Source: Gallionella sp. (GTDB lineage Bacteria > Pseudomonadota > Gammaproteobacteria > Burkholderiales > Gallionellaceae). From it: DNA of 32,523 nt. The notes below the pieces were generated by a model. It saw nothing but the letters and a program-made list of their open reading frames with translations, was not told the DNA's origin and ran no database searches. The stretch is taken from positions 1 through 32,523 of the forward strand of contig JAJDNO010000036.1 in the NCBI GenBank assembly GCA_022340615.1, read 5' to 3'. Every line of letters starts with the position of its first letter. Position 1 is the first letter of the stretch. Made by a program: the position numbers and the translations under genes. Positions 1-8,500 of this stretch are shown here, in pieces.

Positions 1-378
1 GGGCACGCCTACCTGCTGCACGGACACGCGGCTCGCAAGCAGGTCGACGACGGCATGCTGCTGATCGGCGATGCGGCCGGACTGGCCTACCCGCAAAGCG
101 GTGAAGGCATCAGGCCGGCAGTCGAGTCCGGCCTGATCGCCGCCGCGATAATCATCGAAGCGGACCGCGACTACAGCATTGCGCGGCTGCAGCCCTATGC
201 CGACCGGCTGATCGAACGCTACGGCGACGAACCGTCTTCGGATCCGGGTGAACCCGGATTCCTGCGCAAACTGCTTGCCGGCAGGCTGCTCGACAACAAG
301 TGGTTCACACGCCATGTGGTACTGGATCGCTGGTTCCTGCATGCCGACCAGCAGGCGCTATATGCTGCAGGGGACTGA
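1..378 (+). CDS. NAD(P)/FAD-dependent oxidoreductase, C-terminal part (5' truncated by window)
   Basis: The reading frame is open from the first base and ends at a TGA at 376-378, so only about 125 C-terminal residues are visible. It carries a short stretch reading LLIGDAAGLAYP followed by GEGIRPAVESG. This is the second FAD-contacting motif (GDAAG with a downstream G-E-G-I) of the geranylgeranyl-reductase / p-hydroxybenzoate-hydroxylase type flavoproteins. The N-terminal Rossmann GxGxxG motif lies outside the window, so the substrate cannot be inferred. An oxidoreductase acting on an isoprenoid, quinone or halogenated aromatic would fit equally well. The family call is fairly safe; the specific function is unknown. 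Confidence 0.75.
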   Translation, partial: GHAYLLHGHAARKQVDDGMLLIGDAAGLAYPQSGEGIRPAVESGLIAAAIIIEADRDYSIARLQPYADRLIERYGDEPSSDPGEPGFLRKLLAGRLLDNKWFTRHVVLDRWFLHADQQALYAAGD

Positions 379-666
379 AGCGCATCGCTGATATCGGCCC
401 GCTGATCAGGAACGAATGTCTGCATGCAATCTGCGCTAGAATATCCCGTCGTATTTTCAACCCCGAACCAGATTTTACCTGGACACGGCCATGTCCTGCG
501 AATTCATCCACGAACCGGACGCCACTTGTTTTTCCGATGGAACTTGCGCCACGCAACGGGATTCCTATCCAGGAATCCGTCATAATTCATCAGCCACCGC
601 TTGATGCACCGCTACGCGAACGAAGCGTACTCGCACTGAACTTATAATTTTTCAGAAGGTAATACC
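379..666. other. Intergenic region with two inverted repeats, upstream of the copper ATPase
   Basis: No convincing gene was found in these 288 bases. Two inverted repeats are visible: GGATTCC at 559-565 with GGAATCC at 572-578 (6-base spacer), and TACGC at 613-617 with GCGTA at 625-629. A TATAAT lies at 643-648, only a few bases before the ribosome binding site AGAAGG (about 655-660). A promoter there would leave almost no leader, so its role is doubtful. The dyads may be operators for metal-dependent control or simple hairpins. No clear MerR/CueR-type spaced promoter was recognised. Confidence 0.35.
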
Positions 667-3246
667 ATGAGTCCCGCATCGAATCCCGATACGAATGACA
701 ACATAGACCCGGTGTGCGGAATGACCGTGAAGCCGGACACAAATCTGCGCCATCTGCACAACGGCAAAACCTATCTGTTCTGCAATCCGAAATGCCAGGC
801 GAAGTTTATCGCGGCACCGGAAAAATATATTTTCGGCGGTGTCACCGAAAGCGGCGAAATCAAGGACCCGGTTTGCGGAATGACCGTGAAGCCGGACAGC
901 CCGCTGCGCCACGACCACAAGGGCAAGACCTGGCTGTTCTGTAATCCGAAGTGCCAGGCGAAGTTCTCAGCAGACCCCGACAAGTATCTTAAACCGGCCG
1001 AGCCTGAGGTTGCGATACCGGGTGCGGTGTACATCTGTCCGATGGATCCCGAGGTTCGGGAATCCAAGCCCGGAGCATGCCCGGTCTGCGGCATGGCGCT
1101 GGAACCGGAGGATGCGCTGCCGAAGCCGGACATCACCGAGTATTTCTGCCCGATGCATCCCGAGGTCATTCAGGATGCACCCGGGACTTGCCCGAAATGC
1201 GGCATGGCGCTTGAGGAGAGGACGATAGCGGCCAAGGAGGATAATCCTGAGCTGGACGACATGACGCGGCGCTTCTGGATCGGCGTGGCCCTGGCTGTTC
1301 CGGTGTTCGTGATGGCAATGGCATCAGATATGTGGACCGGCTTTGTGCCGCAGATGATCTCGTTTACGCATCTGCAATGGATCGAGTTCCTGCTGGCGAC
1401 GCCGGTGGTACTGTGGTGCGGCTGGCCGTTCTTTCAGCGCGGCTGGTCATCGGTAGTGAGCTGGCACCTGAACATGTTCACGCTGATCGCGCTGGGCGTC
1501 GGCGTGGCCTGGACATATAGCGTGGTCGGCACGATTCTGCCGGATATATTTCCGGCATCGTTGCGCCGCGCGGACGGCACGTTGCCGATCTATTTCGAGG
1601 CGGCGGCAATGATCACCGTGCTTGTGCTGATGGGACAAGTGCTCGAACTGAAGGCGCGCAGCCGCACCAATACCGCAATCAAGCTGCTGCTGGGCCTCGC
1701 GCCGAAGACCGCGCGCATCGTGCGGGATGACGGCAGGGAAGAAGACATCAAACTGGAGCAGGTGCAGGTCGGCGACGTGCTGCGCGTGCGCCCCGGTGAA
1801 AAGATTCCGGTGGATGGCAAGGTGGTCGAAGGAAGAAGTTCGGTCGACGAATCGATGGTGACCGGTGAGCCGATTCCGGTCGAAAAGCAGCAGGAAGATC
1901 GCCTGATCGGCGCGACGATGAACGGCACCGGAGGCTTGTTGATGCGCGCCGAAAAAGTCGGCACGCATACCTTGCTTGCACAGATCGTGCGCATGGTCAG
2001 CGAAGCTCAGCGTTCGCGCGCGCCGATACAGCGGCTCGCCGATGTCGTGTCCGGCTATTTCGTGCCTATCGTGGTATCAATCTCTCTGCTGGCCTTCGGC
2101 ATCTGGATGATTTGGGGGCCCGAACCCAGATTCGCGCACGCCATCGTTGCGGCGGTGTCGGTGCTGATCATCGCATGCCCTTGCGCGCTGGGCCTGGCGA
2201 CGCCAATCTCGATCATGGTCGGCACCGGGCGCGGTGCGACCGCTGGCGTGCTGATCAAGAACGCCGAAGCGCTGGAGATCATGGAAAAAGTGGATACGCT
2301 GGTGACCGACAAGACCGGCACGCTGACCGAGGGCAAACCGAAGCTGACCTCGGTTGTGGCACTGCAAGGATTCCAGGACAACGATATTCTGCAGTTGGGC
2401 GCCAGCCTGGAGCGTGCCAGCGAACATCCTTTGGCGGACGCCATTGTGAAGGGAGCTGCGCAACGCGGACTGGCATTGGCCGAGGTCAGGGATTTTCAAT
2501 CGGCCAGCGGCAAGGGCATCACCGGCATGGTTTCCGGCCGCAAGGTGTCGATAGGCAACCAGACATATTTTGCCGAGCTGGGCATCGCGATGGATGCGCT
2601 GACCGAACGCGCCGATGCGCTGCGCGCAGAAGGCCAGACCGTGATGTTCGTCGCCGCCGATGGTCTGCCTGCCGGGTTGCTCGGCGTGGCGGACCCGATC
2701 AAGGAGACATCACTGGAAGCCGTGCAGGCGCTCCACGCTGCAGGATTGAAGCTGGTCATGATCACCGGTGACAGTCGTGCAACCGCTGAAGTTGTCGCGC
2801 GCAAGCTGGGCATAGATCGCGTGGTAGCCGAAGTGCTGCCGGATCAAAAGGCGGAGATAATAAAACAGCTGCAAGCCGAGGGACGGATCGTCGCGATGGC
2901 CGGTGACGGCATAAACGACGCGCCGGCGCTGGCACAGGCGCAGGTCGGTATCGCGATGGGCACCGGCACCGATGTCGCGATGCAAAGTGCCGGGGTGACG
3001 CTGGTCAAGGGCGACCTGAACGGCATCGTCCGCGCGCGCCACCTGAGCCAGGCGACGATGCGCAACATCCGGCAGAACCTGTTCTTCGCGTTTGTCTACA
3101 ACACGCTCGGCGTGCCGATCGCTGCCGGGCTGCTGTATCCGGTCTTCGGCCTGCTGCTGTCGCCGATCATCGCGGCAGCGGCGATGAGTTTCAGTTCGGT
3201 GTCGGTGATCACCAATGCGCTGCGGCTGGGTCGCGCGAAATTATAA
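667..3246 (+). CDS. copA: Heavy-metal (copper-type) translocating P1B ATPase with two YHS and two metal-binding domains
   Basis: This 859-residue membrane pump probably exports Cu(I) (or Ag(I)) from the cytoplasm using ATP. The N-terminus holds two YHS domains (about residues 14-58 and 67-111), then two heavy-metal-binding modules starting at Y122 (YICPMDPEV) and Y159 (YFCPMHPEV), each ending in CxxCGMALE. The ATPase core follows: MVTGEP in the actuator domain, the transmembrane CPC metal site at 504-506, the phosphorylated Asp in DKTGT at 548-552, the HP pair at 587-588, and GDGINDAP at 746-753. CPC with HP indicates the P1B-1 copper class. There is no classical GMTCxxC HMA domain; the YHS/CPM modules replace it. 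The first metal module has Asp where the second has His (CPMD versus CPMH). The ATG at 667 has AGAAGG about 7 bases upstream. No copper chaperone or CueR regulator gene is adjacent. Confidence 0.95.
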   Translation: MSPASNPDTNDNIDPVCGMTVKPDTNLRHLHNGKTYLFCNPKCQAKFIAAPEKYIFGGVTESGEIKDPVCGMTVKPDSPLRHDHKGKTWLFCNPKCQAKFSADPDKYLKPAEPEVAIPGAVYICPMDPEVRESKPGACPVCGMALEPEDALPKPDITEYFCPMHPEVIQDAPGTCPKCGMALEERTIAAKEDNPELDDMTRRFWIGVALAVPVFVMAMASDMWTGFVPQMISFTHLQWIEFLLATPVVLWCGWPFFQRGWSSVVSWHLNMFTLIALGVGVAWTYSVVGTILPDIFPASLRRADGTLPIYFEAAAMITVLVLMGQVLELKARSRTNTAIKLLLGLAPKTARIVRDDGREEDIKLEQVQVGDVLRVRPGEKIPVDGKVVEGRSSVDESMVTGEPIPVEKQQEDRLIGATMNGTGGLLMRAEKVGTHTLLAQIVRMVSEAQRSRAPIQRLADVVSGYFVPIVVSISLLAFGIWMIWGPEPRFAHAIVAAVSVLIIACPCALGLATPISIMVGTGRGATAGVLIKNAEALEIMEKVDTLVTDKTGTLTEGKPKLTSVVALQGFQDNDILQLGASLERASEHPLADAIVKGAAQRGLALAEVRDFQSASGKGITGMVSGRKVSIGNQTYFAELGIAMDALTERADALRAEGQTVMFVAADGLPAGLLGVADPIKETSLEAVQALHAAGLKLVMITGDSRATAEVVARKLGIDRVVAEVLPDQKAEIIKQLQAEGRIVAMAGDGINDAPALAQAQVGIAMGTGTDVAMQSAGVTLVKGDLNGIVRARHLSQATMRNIRQNLFFAFVYNTLGVPIAAGLLYPVFGLLLSPIIAAAAMSFSSVSVITNALRLGRAKL
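706..966 (+). repeat. In-frame tandem duplication of the YHS-domain coding segment
   Basis: The segment at 706-807 is repeated at 865-966, a period of 159 bp (53 codons). Both copies contain the run GCGGAATGACCGTGAAGCC and end in AATGCCAGGCGAAGTT or AAGTGCCAGGCGAAGTT. Similarity at silent positions, not only in protein, suggests a fairly recent internal duplication or gene conversion. Confidence 0.85.
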
Positions 3247-3309
3247 AGAGCCCTGAGTTGGCGAAATTGCCAGACATCAAACGCATCGGTCTGGCGCTCG
3301 CGCCAAACA

Positions 3310-4377
3310 CTACTTGTACGCAACAGCTGCGCTGGTCGGGCCGGTCAGACTGATAATTTCAAATCGCTTGAACCCGGCTTCACTGCACCATTCACGGAAG
3401 TTTGCGCCGGTGTAGTCAAAGGCATCGCCGAATTCGATCAGCATATTGAGCGACATTAACAGGCCAAACGCATTTTCCCTTCTTGCGTCATCGATCAGGT
3501 TCTCGATCGCGATGAAGGCTCCGCCTTCGGGCAGTGCATCATATGCCTTCCTGATGAGTATCTTTTTGTTTTCCAGGTTCCAGTCATGCAGGATGTTTCC
3601 CATGGTGATGACATCCGCCTTGGGCAGTTCGTCTTTGAAGAAATCTCCTGAGATTGCCTTGATTTTTCCTTCCATTCCTGCTGCTTCGATGTGCTTCTGT
3701 GCCAGAGGTAATACGGGAGGCAGATCGAAGCTGTTGAAATCCAGATGCTGATGGCGTGTTCCCACGATACGTGACAGCAGGGCCAAGGCACCGCCTATGT
3801 CACTGACTGATTTGTATTTTGAAAAATCAAACTTCTCCGCAAGTTGTGCAAAGTTTGCCGCCTGAAAACCGGTCATCGCATCCAGGAACGCGCCCAACGA
3901 GGCTTCGTTTGAATAGAGCGCCTCAAATACCGATTTGCCGCCGTGACGGGTTTCATTCTGCGGTTGTCCGGTTTTGAGCGCGGAACCAAGGTTGTTCCAG
4001 AACCCGAACAGGCGTGAATTCAGCATCTCGGGCAAGCCGCCTATGTAGGTGTGGCTTTTTTTATTCAGGAATGCCGCGGTCTGCGGTGTGCATTTGTAAC
4101 TACCTTCCGGTCCATTTCCGTCCCTGTCGAGAAATTTCAATGCCACCAGCGCATCAAAGAAATCATAGGTCCCGCGAGGGTGTAGCCCGAGTGCTTTTCC
4201 AAGATTCGAAGCAGTCATTTCCCCATCACCCAGCACGGTAAATAAATCCAGTTCCACCGCTGTAAGAAGAACTTTGGATGCCCAAAAGGCGGTAGCGGTT
4301 TGCATGATATGACCCGGGTCAAGATGGTCTTTCATGTCGCTATCCTTGAATGTGTCGACTTCGGCTGGGTGGTTCAT
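3310..4377 (-). CDS. SAM-dependent O-methyltransferase (acetylserotonin / hydroxyneurosporene OMT-like)
   Basis: This 355-residue protein has the layout of small-molecule O-methyltransferases: an N-terminal winged-helix dimerisation domain (about residues 25-110, with FWASKVLLTAVELDLF) and a Rossmann catalytic domain. In the latter, GDFFKDELPKADV and the following NILHDWN match conserved motifs of the family, and the IENLIDDARREN block is typical. The glycine-rich SAM loop at residues 193-199 reads DIGGALA instead of DxGGxxG, so a normally conserved glycine is Ala. The ATG is preceded by GGAG at good spacing. The gene is divergent from a LysR regulator across 67 bp that carries shared operator-like dyads, so that regulator probably controls it. 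The pair appears more AT-rich than its neighbours. The acceptor substrate is unknown. Confidence 0.85.
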   Translation of the reverse strand: MNHPAEVDTFKDSDMKDHLDPGHIMQTATAFWASKVLLTAVELDLFTVLGDGEMTASNLGKALGLHPRGTYDFFDALVALKFLDRDGNGPEGSYKCTPQTAAFLNKKSHTYIGGLPEMLNSRLFGFWNNLGSALKTGQPQNETRHGGKSVFEALYSNEASLGAFLDAMTGFQAANFAQLAEKFDFSKYKSVSDIGGALALLSRIVGTRHQHLDFNSFDLPPVLPLAQKHIEAAGMEGKIKAISGDFFKDELPKADVITMGNILHDWNLENKKILIRKAYDALPEGGAFIAIENLIDDARRENAFGLLMSLNMLIEFGDAFDYTGANFREWCSEAGFKRFEIISLTGPTSAAVAYK

Positions 4378-4404
4378 GTTTGTATCTCCATTGAGTTATG
4401 GGGA

Positions 4405-4475
4405 TTTGTAATTTAGTATTGTATTTATGCAATGTATATAGGACATGGTGCAAAGCATGATTGCAAAATTGCAAT
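4405..4475. promoter_or_regulatory. Divergent promoters with paired LysR-type operator dyads
   Basis: Dyad 1 is ATTGT-N6-GCAAT at 4418-4433; dyad 2 is ATTGC-N6-GCAAT at 4460-4475. Both fit the T-N11-A LysR-box rule, and their centres are 42 bp apart (about four helical turns). Dyad 1 exactly fills the 17-bp spacer of a possible lysR promoter (TTTAGT 4412-4417, TATATA 4435-4440). It also overlaps the -35 of a possible minus-strand promoter (TTGCAT, plus-strand 4427-4432, with TACAAA, plus-strand 4405-4410). Dyad 2 lies over the beginning of lysR. This geometry fits autorepression plus control of the methyltransferase. The promoter assignments are inference. Confidence 0.55.
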
Positions 4476-5350
4476 ATCAATTGACCAGCCCTGACCTCGA
4501 AGTACTTTTGGCGCTCGTGCGCGGCGGTACGCTTGATGCAGCTTCGGGACGATTGGGCGTCGACAGCTCAACAGTTTTCAGGGCAATACAGCGGATTGAA
4601 AAGGGCCTCGGCCAGAGGTTGTTTGAGCGCAAACGATCAGGCTATTTACCGTATGAACTCGTACAAACCCTGGTGGAACATGCAGAACGAATAGAGACCG
4701 AACTGGAATCTGCACGATCGGCAACGCAACAAATATCCGGGGATGTATCGGGTATTGTACGGATTACGACCACCAACTCCATTCTTCACGGCCTGATCGT
4801 TCCATGCCTTAAACAATTGAGCGCAAGCCATCCAATGCTGGACTTTGAACTGCACACTGGCAGCGTATCGGCCAACCTTTCCCGACACGATGCAGACATT
4901 GCTGTGCGCGCTACCAAACATCCGCCGCAGCATCTGGCAGGGAAGCACGTCGGTACGATCCGCTTGGCGATGTATACGGGAACGAATTGCGCGGTAAAGA
5001 GTGTCTCGGATGCTATGAAGCAAACTGCACCGTGGATCGAACCTGACGATGCGAGCCCAAACCATCCTTCAATACGCTGGAGAATGCGGCACTTGCCCAA
5101 AGTCGTGCCAAAGTACCGTGTCAACGATTTCCTCGCAGTGATGAGCATGATCGAACTGGGTTTTGGTGTAGGTATCCTGCCGGTGTTTCTGGCCGAAGGC
5201 CACAAAGGACTTGTACGCATTACGGACGCACTGGACGAATGCCAGAATGAGCTATGGGTGCTGACACACCCTGAATCCAGGCATCTGCGTCGCATAGCAA
5301 CGGTTTTCAGCCATCTTTCAAAGAACCTTAACCTGGACAGGTATGTATAG
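4445..5350 (+). CDS. LysR-family transcriptional regulator
   Basis: This is a protein of about 300 residues. Its N-terminal helix-turn-helix region (about residues 14-72) contains FERKRSGYLP and the AASGRLGVDSSTVFRAIQ block typical of LysR proteins. It is followed by a linker helix and a periplasmic-binding-protein-like effector domain ending near residue 295. The gene is divergent from the methyltransferase and is its probable regulator; the effector is unknown. The start is uncertain. The ATG at 4445 has AGGA only one base upstream, which is too close. The in-frame ATG at 4457 (protein starting MIAKLQYQL) has it 13 bases away and lies about 17 bases after the putative -10. A start at 4457 would shorten the protein by four residues. 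Confidence 0.9.
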   Translation: MVQSMIAKLQYQLTSPDLEVLLALVRGGTLDAASGRLGVDSSTVFRAIQRIEKGLGQRLFERKRSGYLPYELVQTLVEHAERIETELESARSATQQISGDVSGIVRITTTNSILHGLIVPCLKQLSASHPMLDFELHTGSVSANLSRHDADIAVRATKHPPQHLAGKHVGTIRLAMYTGTNCAVKSVSDAMKQTAPWIEPDDASPNHPSIRWRMRHLPKVVPKYRVNDFLAVMSMIELGFGVGILPVFLAEGHKGLVRITDALDECQNELWVLTHPESRHLRRIATVFSHLSKNLNLDRYV

Positions 5351-5536
5351 GCCACACAGGCAGGTCAGAAACGACCGGATGCCTGGTTCGCCAGCCCGGT
5401 TTGCTTGCCAGCCAGACCTGCATTGTGTCAGCGCCCGGCCACGATGCGAAACATCACACAGAACCCGTTCATCGTTTTCGTCTGCAACATGCCGGGCGTG
5501 GCGATTGCGTCCGGGCCGGGAAATAGCGGCCTGCCT

Positions 5537-5564
5537 CTTGAAATTTCCATGATCGGCTCCATTT
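5537..5564 (+). promoter_or_regulatory. Sigma-32 (RpoH) type heat-shock promoter of htpG
   Basis: CTTGAAA at 5537-5543 and CTCCATTT at 5557-5564 are separated by 13 bp. The known RpoH consensus is CTTGAAA, a 13-17 bp spacer, then CCCCATnT. Transcription would start near 5571, leaving a leader of about 35 nt with AAGGG at 5594-5598 before the htpG ATG at 5606. Confidence 0.75.
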
Positions 5565-5605
5565 CTGCTTCCGGGTTTTCGTTTTAACAGATTAAGGGAT
5601 TCAAA

Positions 5606-7510
5606 ATGACTGAGAATATTGCCGCCAATCGCGAAACGATGGGATTCCAGACGGAAGTCAAACAGCTTCTGCAACTGATGATCCATTCGCTGTATTCCAA
5701 CCGCGAAATCTTCCTGCGGGAACTGGTTTCCAACGCGTCCGACGCCTGCGACAAATTGCGCTTCGAGGCGCTGCACAACGACAGCCTGTTCGAAAACGAT
5801 TCCGACCTGCAGATACGAGTCAGCTACGACAAGGATGCCCGTACCCTGACGATCAGCGACAACGGTATCGGGATGAGCCGGGACGAAGTGGTCAACAACC
5901 TCGGCACGATCGCAAAATCGGGCACGCGCGAATTCTTTACCAAGCTGAGCGGCGACCAGCAGAAGGACGCCAGCCTGATCGGCCAGTTCGGAGTCGGCTT
6001 CTATTCCTCATTCATCGTCGCGGACAGGGTCACGGTCTTGACGCGCCGCGCCGGCGAAAAGACTGACCAGGGCGTGCGCTGGGAGTCGGACGGCGGAGGC
6101 GAATTCACCATAGAAATGATCGAAAGGCCGTCACGCGGCACGGATATCACGCTGCACCTGCGCGAAGACCAGGACGACCTGCTCAACGGCCACCGGATTC
6201 GTTCCATCATCCACAAATATTCCGATCATATCGTCCAGCCCATCGTGATGAAGAAGGAAGAGTGGAAGGACGACAAACAGGTCATCACCGACGAGGATGA
6301 AACCGTCAACCAGGCTTCCGCACTGTGGGCGCGTTCCAGGAGCGAGATCAGCGACGACGAATACAAGGCGTTCTACAAGCACGTCGGACATGATTTCGAG
6401 GATCCGCTGGCCTGGACCCATGCGCGCGTGGAAGGCCGCCAGGAATATACCCAGCTGCTGTATGTCCCGGCGCGCGCGCCATTCGATATGTGGGACCGCA
6501 ATGTGCGCCATGGCGTGAAGCTGTACGTGCGCCGCGTGTTCATCATGGACGATGCCGAGCAGCTGCTGCCAAACTACCTGCGCTTCGTGCGCGGAGTTGT
6601 CGATTCCAGCGACCTGCCGCTGAACGTGTCGCGCGAGATACTGCAGGAATCGAAGGACATCGATGCGATACGAAAGGGCTGCACCAACAAGGTGCTTGGC
6701 CTGCTGGAAGAACTGGCAACCAGCGACAAGGAAAAATACGCGAAGTTCTGGGACGAGTTCGGGCAGGTGCTGAAGGAGGGCGCTGCGGAAGATTTCGCGA
6801 ACAAGGACCGGATTGCCGGCCTGCTGCGATTTGCGTCCACCCATGCAGACACCGATGCGGCGACAGTTTCGCTCGCCGATTACATCGCACGCATGAAGGA
6901 TGGCCAGGACAAGATCTATTACATTACCGCCGAGACATTCAATGCGGCGAAAAACAGCCCGCACCTCGAGGTGTTCCGGAAGAAGGGCATCGAGGTGCTG
7001 CTGCTATCCGACCGCGTCGACGAATGGGTTACCGGTTCGCTGACCGAGTTCGACGGCAAGCAACTGGTTTCGGTCGCGAAGGGCGGGCTGGATCTGGGCA
7101 AACTGGAAGACGAGGCCGAGAAACAGGAGCAGGAAAAACAGGCCAGCGAGCACAAGGACCTGATCGAGAAGATCAAAAAGACGCTGGACAAGCGCGTCAA
7201 GGAAGTCCGCGTCACGCATCGCCTGACCGATTCTCCGGCCTGCCTGGTTTCCGACGAGCATGACATAAGCGGCAACATGGCGCGCATGCTCAAGGCTGCC
7301 GGGCAGAAAATGCCGGCGACTTTGCCGATTCTGGAGATCAACCCGAACCATCCGGTGGTGATGCGCCTGAAAGACGAGGAGGAGCATTTCGACGACTGGG
7401 CTGCTGTGCTGTTCGACCAGGCGATGCTGGCCGAAGGCGGGCAACTGGATGATCCGGCCGGCTTCGTGAAACGGGTCAACCAGCTGATGCTGGAGATGCG
7501 CGCAGGCTGA
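5606..7510 (+). CDS. htpG: Molecular chaperone HtpG (bacterial Hsp90)
   Basis: HtpG is a cytoplasmic ATP-dependent homodimeric chaperone that remodels late folding intermediates and works with DnaK. The 634-residue length matches bacterial Hsp90. The N-terminal GHKL ATPase motifs are intact: [16 protein letters not shown] with E39, N43 and D46, DNGIGM at 85-90, and the lid motif [11 protein letters not shown]. The middle domain carries the catalytic-loop [16 protein letters not shown] segment. The C-terminal dimerisation domain lacks the eukaryotic MEEVD tail, as expected in bacteria. The ATG at 5606 has AAGGG 7 bases upstream. A heat-shock promoter precedes the gene and a strong hairpin terminator follows it, so it appears to be monocistronic. 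Confidence 0.98.
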   Translation: MTENIAANRETMGFQTEVKQLLQLMIHSLYSNREIFLRELVSNASDACDKLRFEALHNDSLFENDSDLQIRVSYDKDARTLTISDNGIGMSRDEVVNNLGTIAKSGTREFFTKLSGDQQKDASLIGQFGVGFYSSFIVADRVTVLTRRAGEKTDQGVRWESDGGGEFTIEMIERPSRGTDITLHLREDQDDLLNGHRIRSIIHKYSDHIVQPIVMKKEEWKDDKQVITDEDETVNQASALWARSRSEISDDEYKAFYKHVGHDFEDPLAWTHARVEGRQEYTQLLYVPARAPFDMWDRNVRHGVKLYVRRVFIMDDAEQLLPNYLRFVRGVVDSSDLPLNVSREILQESKDIDAIRKGCTNKVLGLLEELATSDKEKYAKFWDEFGQVLKEGAAEDFANKDRIAGLLRFASTHADTDAATVSLADYIARMKDGQDKIYYITAETFNAAKNSPHLEVFRKKGIEVLLLSDRVDEWVTGSLTEFDGKQLVSVAKGGLDLGKLEDEAEKQEQEKQASEHKDLIEKIKKTLDKRVKEVRVTHRLTDSPACLVSDEHDISGNMARMLKAAGQKMPATLPILEINPNHPVVMRLKDEEEHFDDWAAVLFDQAMLAEGGQLDDPAGFVKRVNQLMLEMRAG

Positions 7511-7534
7511 AATTGACGCCGGAGTTTTATTGGT

Positions 7535-7569
7535 ACAACAGGGCCGGAGAAATCCGGCCCTGTTGTTTT
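7535..7569 (+). terminator. Rho-independent terminator of htpG
   Basis: A 13-bp perfect stem (CAACAGGGCCGGA at 7536-7548 with its complement at 7553-7565) is closed by a GAAA tetraloop and extended by an A-T pair. TTTT follows. Confidence 0.9.
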
Positions 7570-7598
7570 CAGGCCGTGAACCAGACGAAAGGGCTGTG

Positions 7599-7925
7599 CT
7601 AAAGCTCGCCGGGCCGCATCTGGTAAGGCTCCATCGTAACCGACTCGACCCGGTCGCCGAGCATGACCAGTTGGCCTTCAAGCCGGGTGTTGCCGGTTTC
7701 GCTGAATTCGAATCGGTAAGTTCGGCGCAATACCCTGCGACCCGATTTGTCGCGTGCCAGCTTCAGAGCGGTTCCTGCGACCGTATCGTCGAGAAACTGC
7801 AGCTGCGCGTCGTCGCAGATGCGCCTGCCCGCGTTGCGGGCGATTTCGTGCGCACGCATGCTGTCAAACCAGAACCACGCCAACGCGGCCAGCAACAGCA
7901 GGAAAAGCAGACTGATTATGTCCAT
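7599..7925 (-). CDS. DUF3301 family small membrane-anchored protein
   Basis: This 108-residue protein begins with a hydrophobic segment (MDIISLLFLLLLAALAWFWF, residues 1-20) likely to anchor it in the inner membrane. A soluble tail follows with the features of DUF3301: WFWFDSMRAHEIA, a single Cys in RRICDDAQLQFLDDTVAG, then RTYRFEFSETG and LGDRVESV. The domain's function is not known. It sits convergent to htpG and divergent from csp. The Shine-Dalgarno sequence is weak (only GAG close to the ATG). Family membership is recalled from the motif pattern. Confidence 0.8.
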   Translation of the reverse strand: MDIISLLFLLLLAALAWFWFDSMRAHEIARNAGRRICDDAQLQFLDDTVAGTALKLARDKSGRRVLRRTYRFEFSETGNTRLEGQLVMLGDRVESVTMEPYQMRPGEL

Positions 7926-7960
7926 TCTCGGGGGAACGCTATGAGACCATTTTTAAAAGC

Positions 7961-8024
7961 TTAACGGATTCTCTCAGATATATTGATAATTTACCTTGCC
8001 ATACTCATCAAACCAGCGTACAAG
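7961..8024 (+). promoter_or_regulatory. Candidate promoters for the cold-shock gene
   Basis: Two sigma-70-like pairs are visible: TTAACG 7961-7966 with GATAAT 7985-7990 (18-bp spacer), and TTGCCA 7996-8001 with TACAAG 8019-8024 (17-bp spacer). Either would give a long leader of roughly 105-140 nt before the csp start at 8136, as is usual for cspA-type genes. I cannot tell which is used. Confidence 0.4.
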
Positions 8025-8097
8025 GCACCTAGGTATTTGATTCAAAGCTTTTGCAGTACTGGTATTCCATGTGCAATCTTCGTTTCAAATAATTTTG

Positions 8098-8118
8098 CGG
8101 GGGGATTCCCCGTTTTTT
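8098..8118 (+). promoter_or_regulatory. Terminator-like hairpin in the csp leader (possible attenuator)
   Basis: CGGGG at 8098-8102 pairs with CCCCG at 8108-8112 around a 5-base loop. Six T's follow (8113-8118), and the csp Shine-Dalgarno begins at 8124. This is an intrinsic-terminator shape inside the 5' leader, upstream of the gene's own start codon. Because Csp proteins can melt such hairpins, an antitermination feedback is possible (inference). Confidence 0.5.
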
Positions 8119-8135
8119 CAAGTAGGAGTAGTCAC

Positions 8136-8342
8136 ATGGCAACAGGTACAGTTAAATGGTTCAACGACTCAAAGGGTTTTGGTTTTGTCACTCCCGATGA
8201 TGGCAGCGAAGATCTTTTCGCGCACTTTTCCGCGATCAACATGAGCGGTTTCAAAACACTCAAAGAAGGCCAGAAGGTCAACTTTGAAGTTACACAGGGC
8301 CCCAAGGGCAAACAGGCTTCAAACATTCAGGAAGAATCCTGA
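8136..8342 (+). CDS. Cold-shock protein (CspA family)
   Basis: This 68-residue single cold-shock domain binds single-stranded RNA and DNA, melts RNA structure and acts as an RNA chaperone. Both nucleic-acid-binding motifs are present: [11 protein letters not shown] (RNP1) and DLFAHFSAI (RNP2). It starts [14 protein letters not shown], as in nearly all Csp proteins. The ATG at 8136 has AGGAG at 8124-8128 with a 7-base gap, so an in-frame open region extending back to 7983 is rejected as N-terminal coding. The gene is monocistronic, with a long leader containing a terminator-like hairpin and a strong terminator after it. The exact paralogue (cspA, cspD, cspE and so on) cannot be assigned from sequence alone. 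Confidence 0.97.
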   Translation: MATGTVKWFNDSKGFGFVTPDDGSEDLFAHFSAINMSGFKTLKEGQKVNFEVTQGPKGKQASNIQEES

Positions 8343-8362
8343 TCGATTATTGAGTTTGCAGG

Positions 8363-8394
8363 AAAGCCCGGCACTTCCGTGCCGGGCTTTTTTT
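8363..8394 (+). terminator. Rho-independent terminator of csp
   Basis: AAAGCCCGGCAC (8363-8374) pairs with GTGCCGGGCTTT (8379-8390) around a TTCC loop. The T run continues to 8394. The 12-bp perfect stem makes this a strong terminator. It also lies just beyond the 3' end of the opposing tRNA gene. Confidence 0.92.
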
Positions 8395-8412
8395 GTTTGG
8401 TGGGCCTGAAAT

Positions 8413-8487
8413 TGGTGGGCGGTACTGGGTTCGAACCAGTGACCCCTGCCGTGTGAAGGCAGTGCTCTACCACTGAGCTAACCGCCC
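8413..8487 (-). tRNA. tRNA-Val (anticodon CAC)
   Basis: The minus strand folds into a complete 75-nt cloverleaf including an encoded CCA. The acceptor stem is GGGCGGT/ACCGCCC, the D arm is GCTC...GAGC, the anticodon stem is CTGCC/GGCAG with loop TTCACAC (anticodon CAC, reading GUG valine codons), and the T arm is ACTGG-TTCGAAC-CCAGT. The gene is transcribed towards csp from its own promoter at 8501-8530. Confidence 0.97.
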
Positions 8488-8500
8488 GAAGAGGGCGCGA

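Noticed and set aside
491-604. 37-codon ORF with three Cys (starts MSCEFIHEPDATC) upstream of the copper ATPase
   Set aside because: No Shine-Dalgarno sequence, no recognisable family, and its codons run through an inverted repeat; chance ORF is more likely.
643-648. Perfect TATAAT before the copper ATPase
   Set aside because: It lies about 24 bases before the ATG and next to the ribosome binding site with no -35 at a suitable distance.
3292-3305. TGGCGC/GCGCCA palindrome between the convergent ATPase and methyltransferase genes
   Set aside because: Usable stem is only about 5 bp and there is no T-run on either strand, so a terminator call is not supported.
7983-8135. N-terminal extension of the cold-shock ORF
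   Set aside because: The cold-shock domain and an ideal AGGAG identify the start at 8136; the upstream part contains the leader hairpin.
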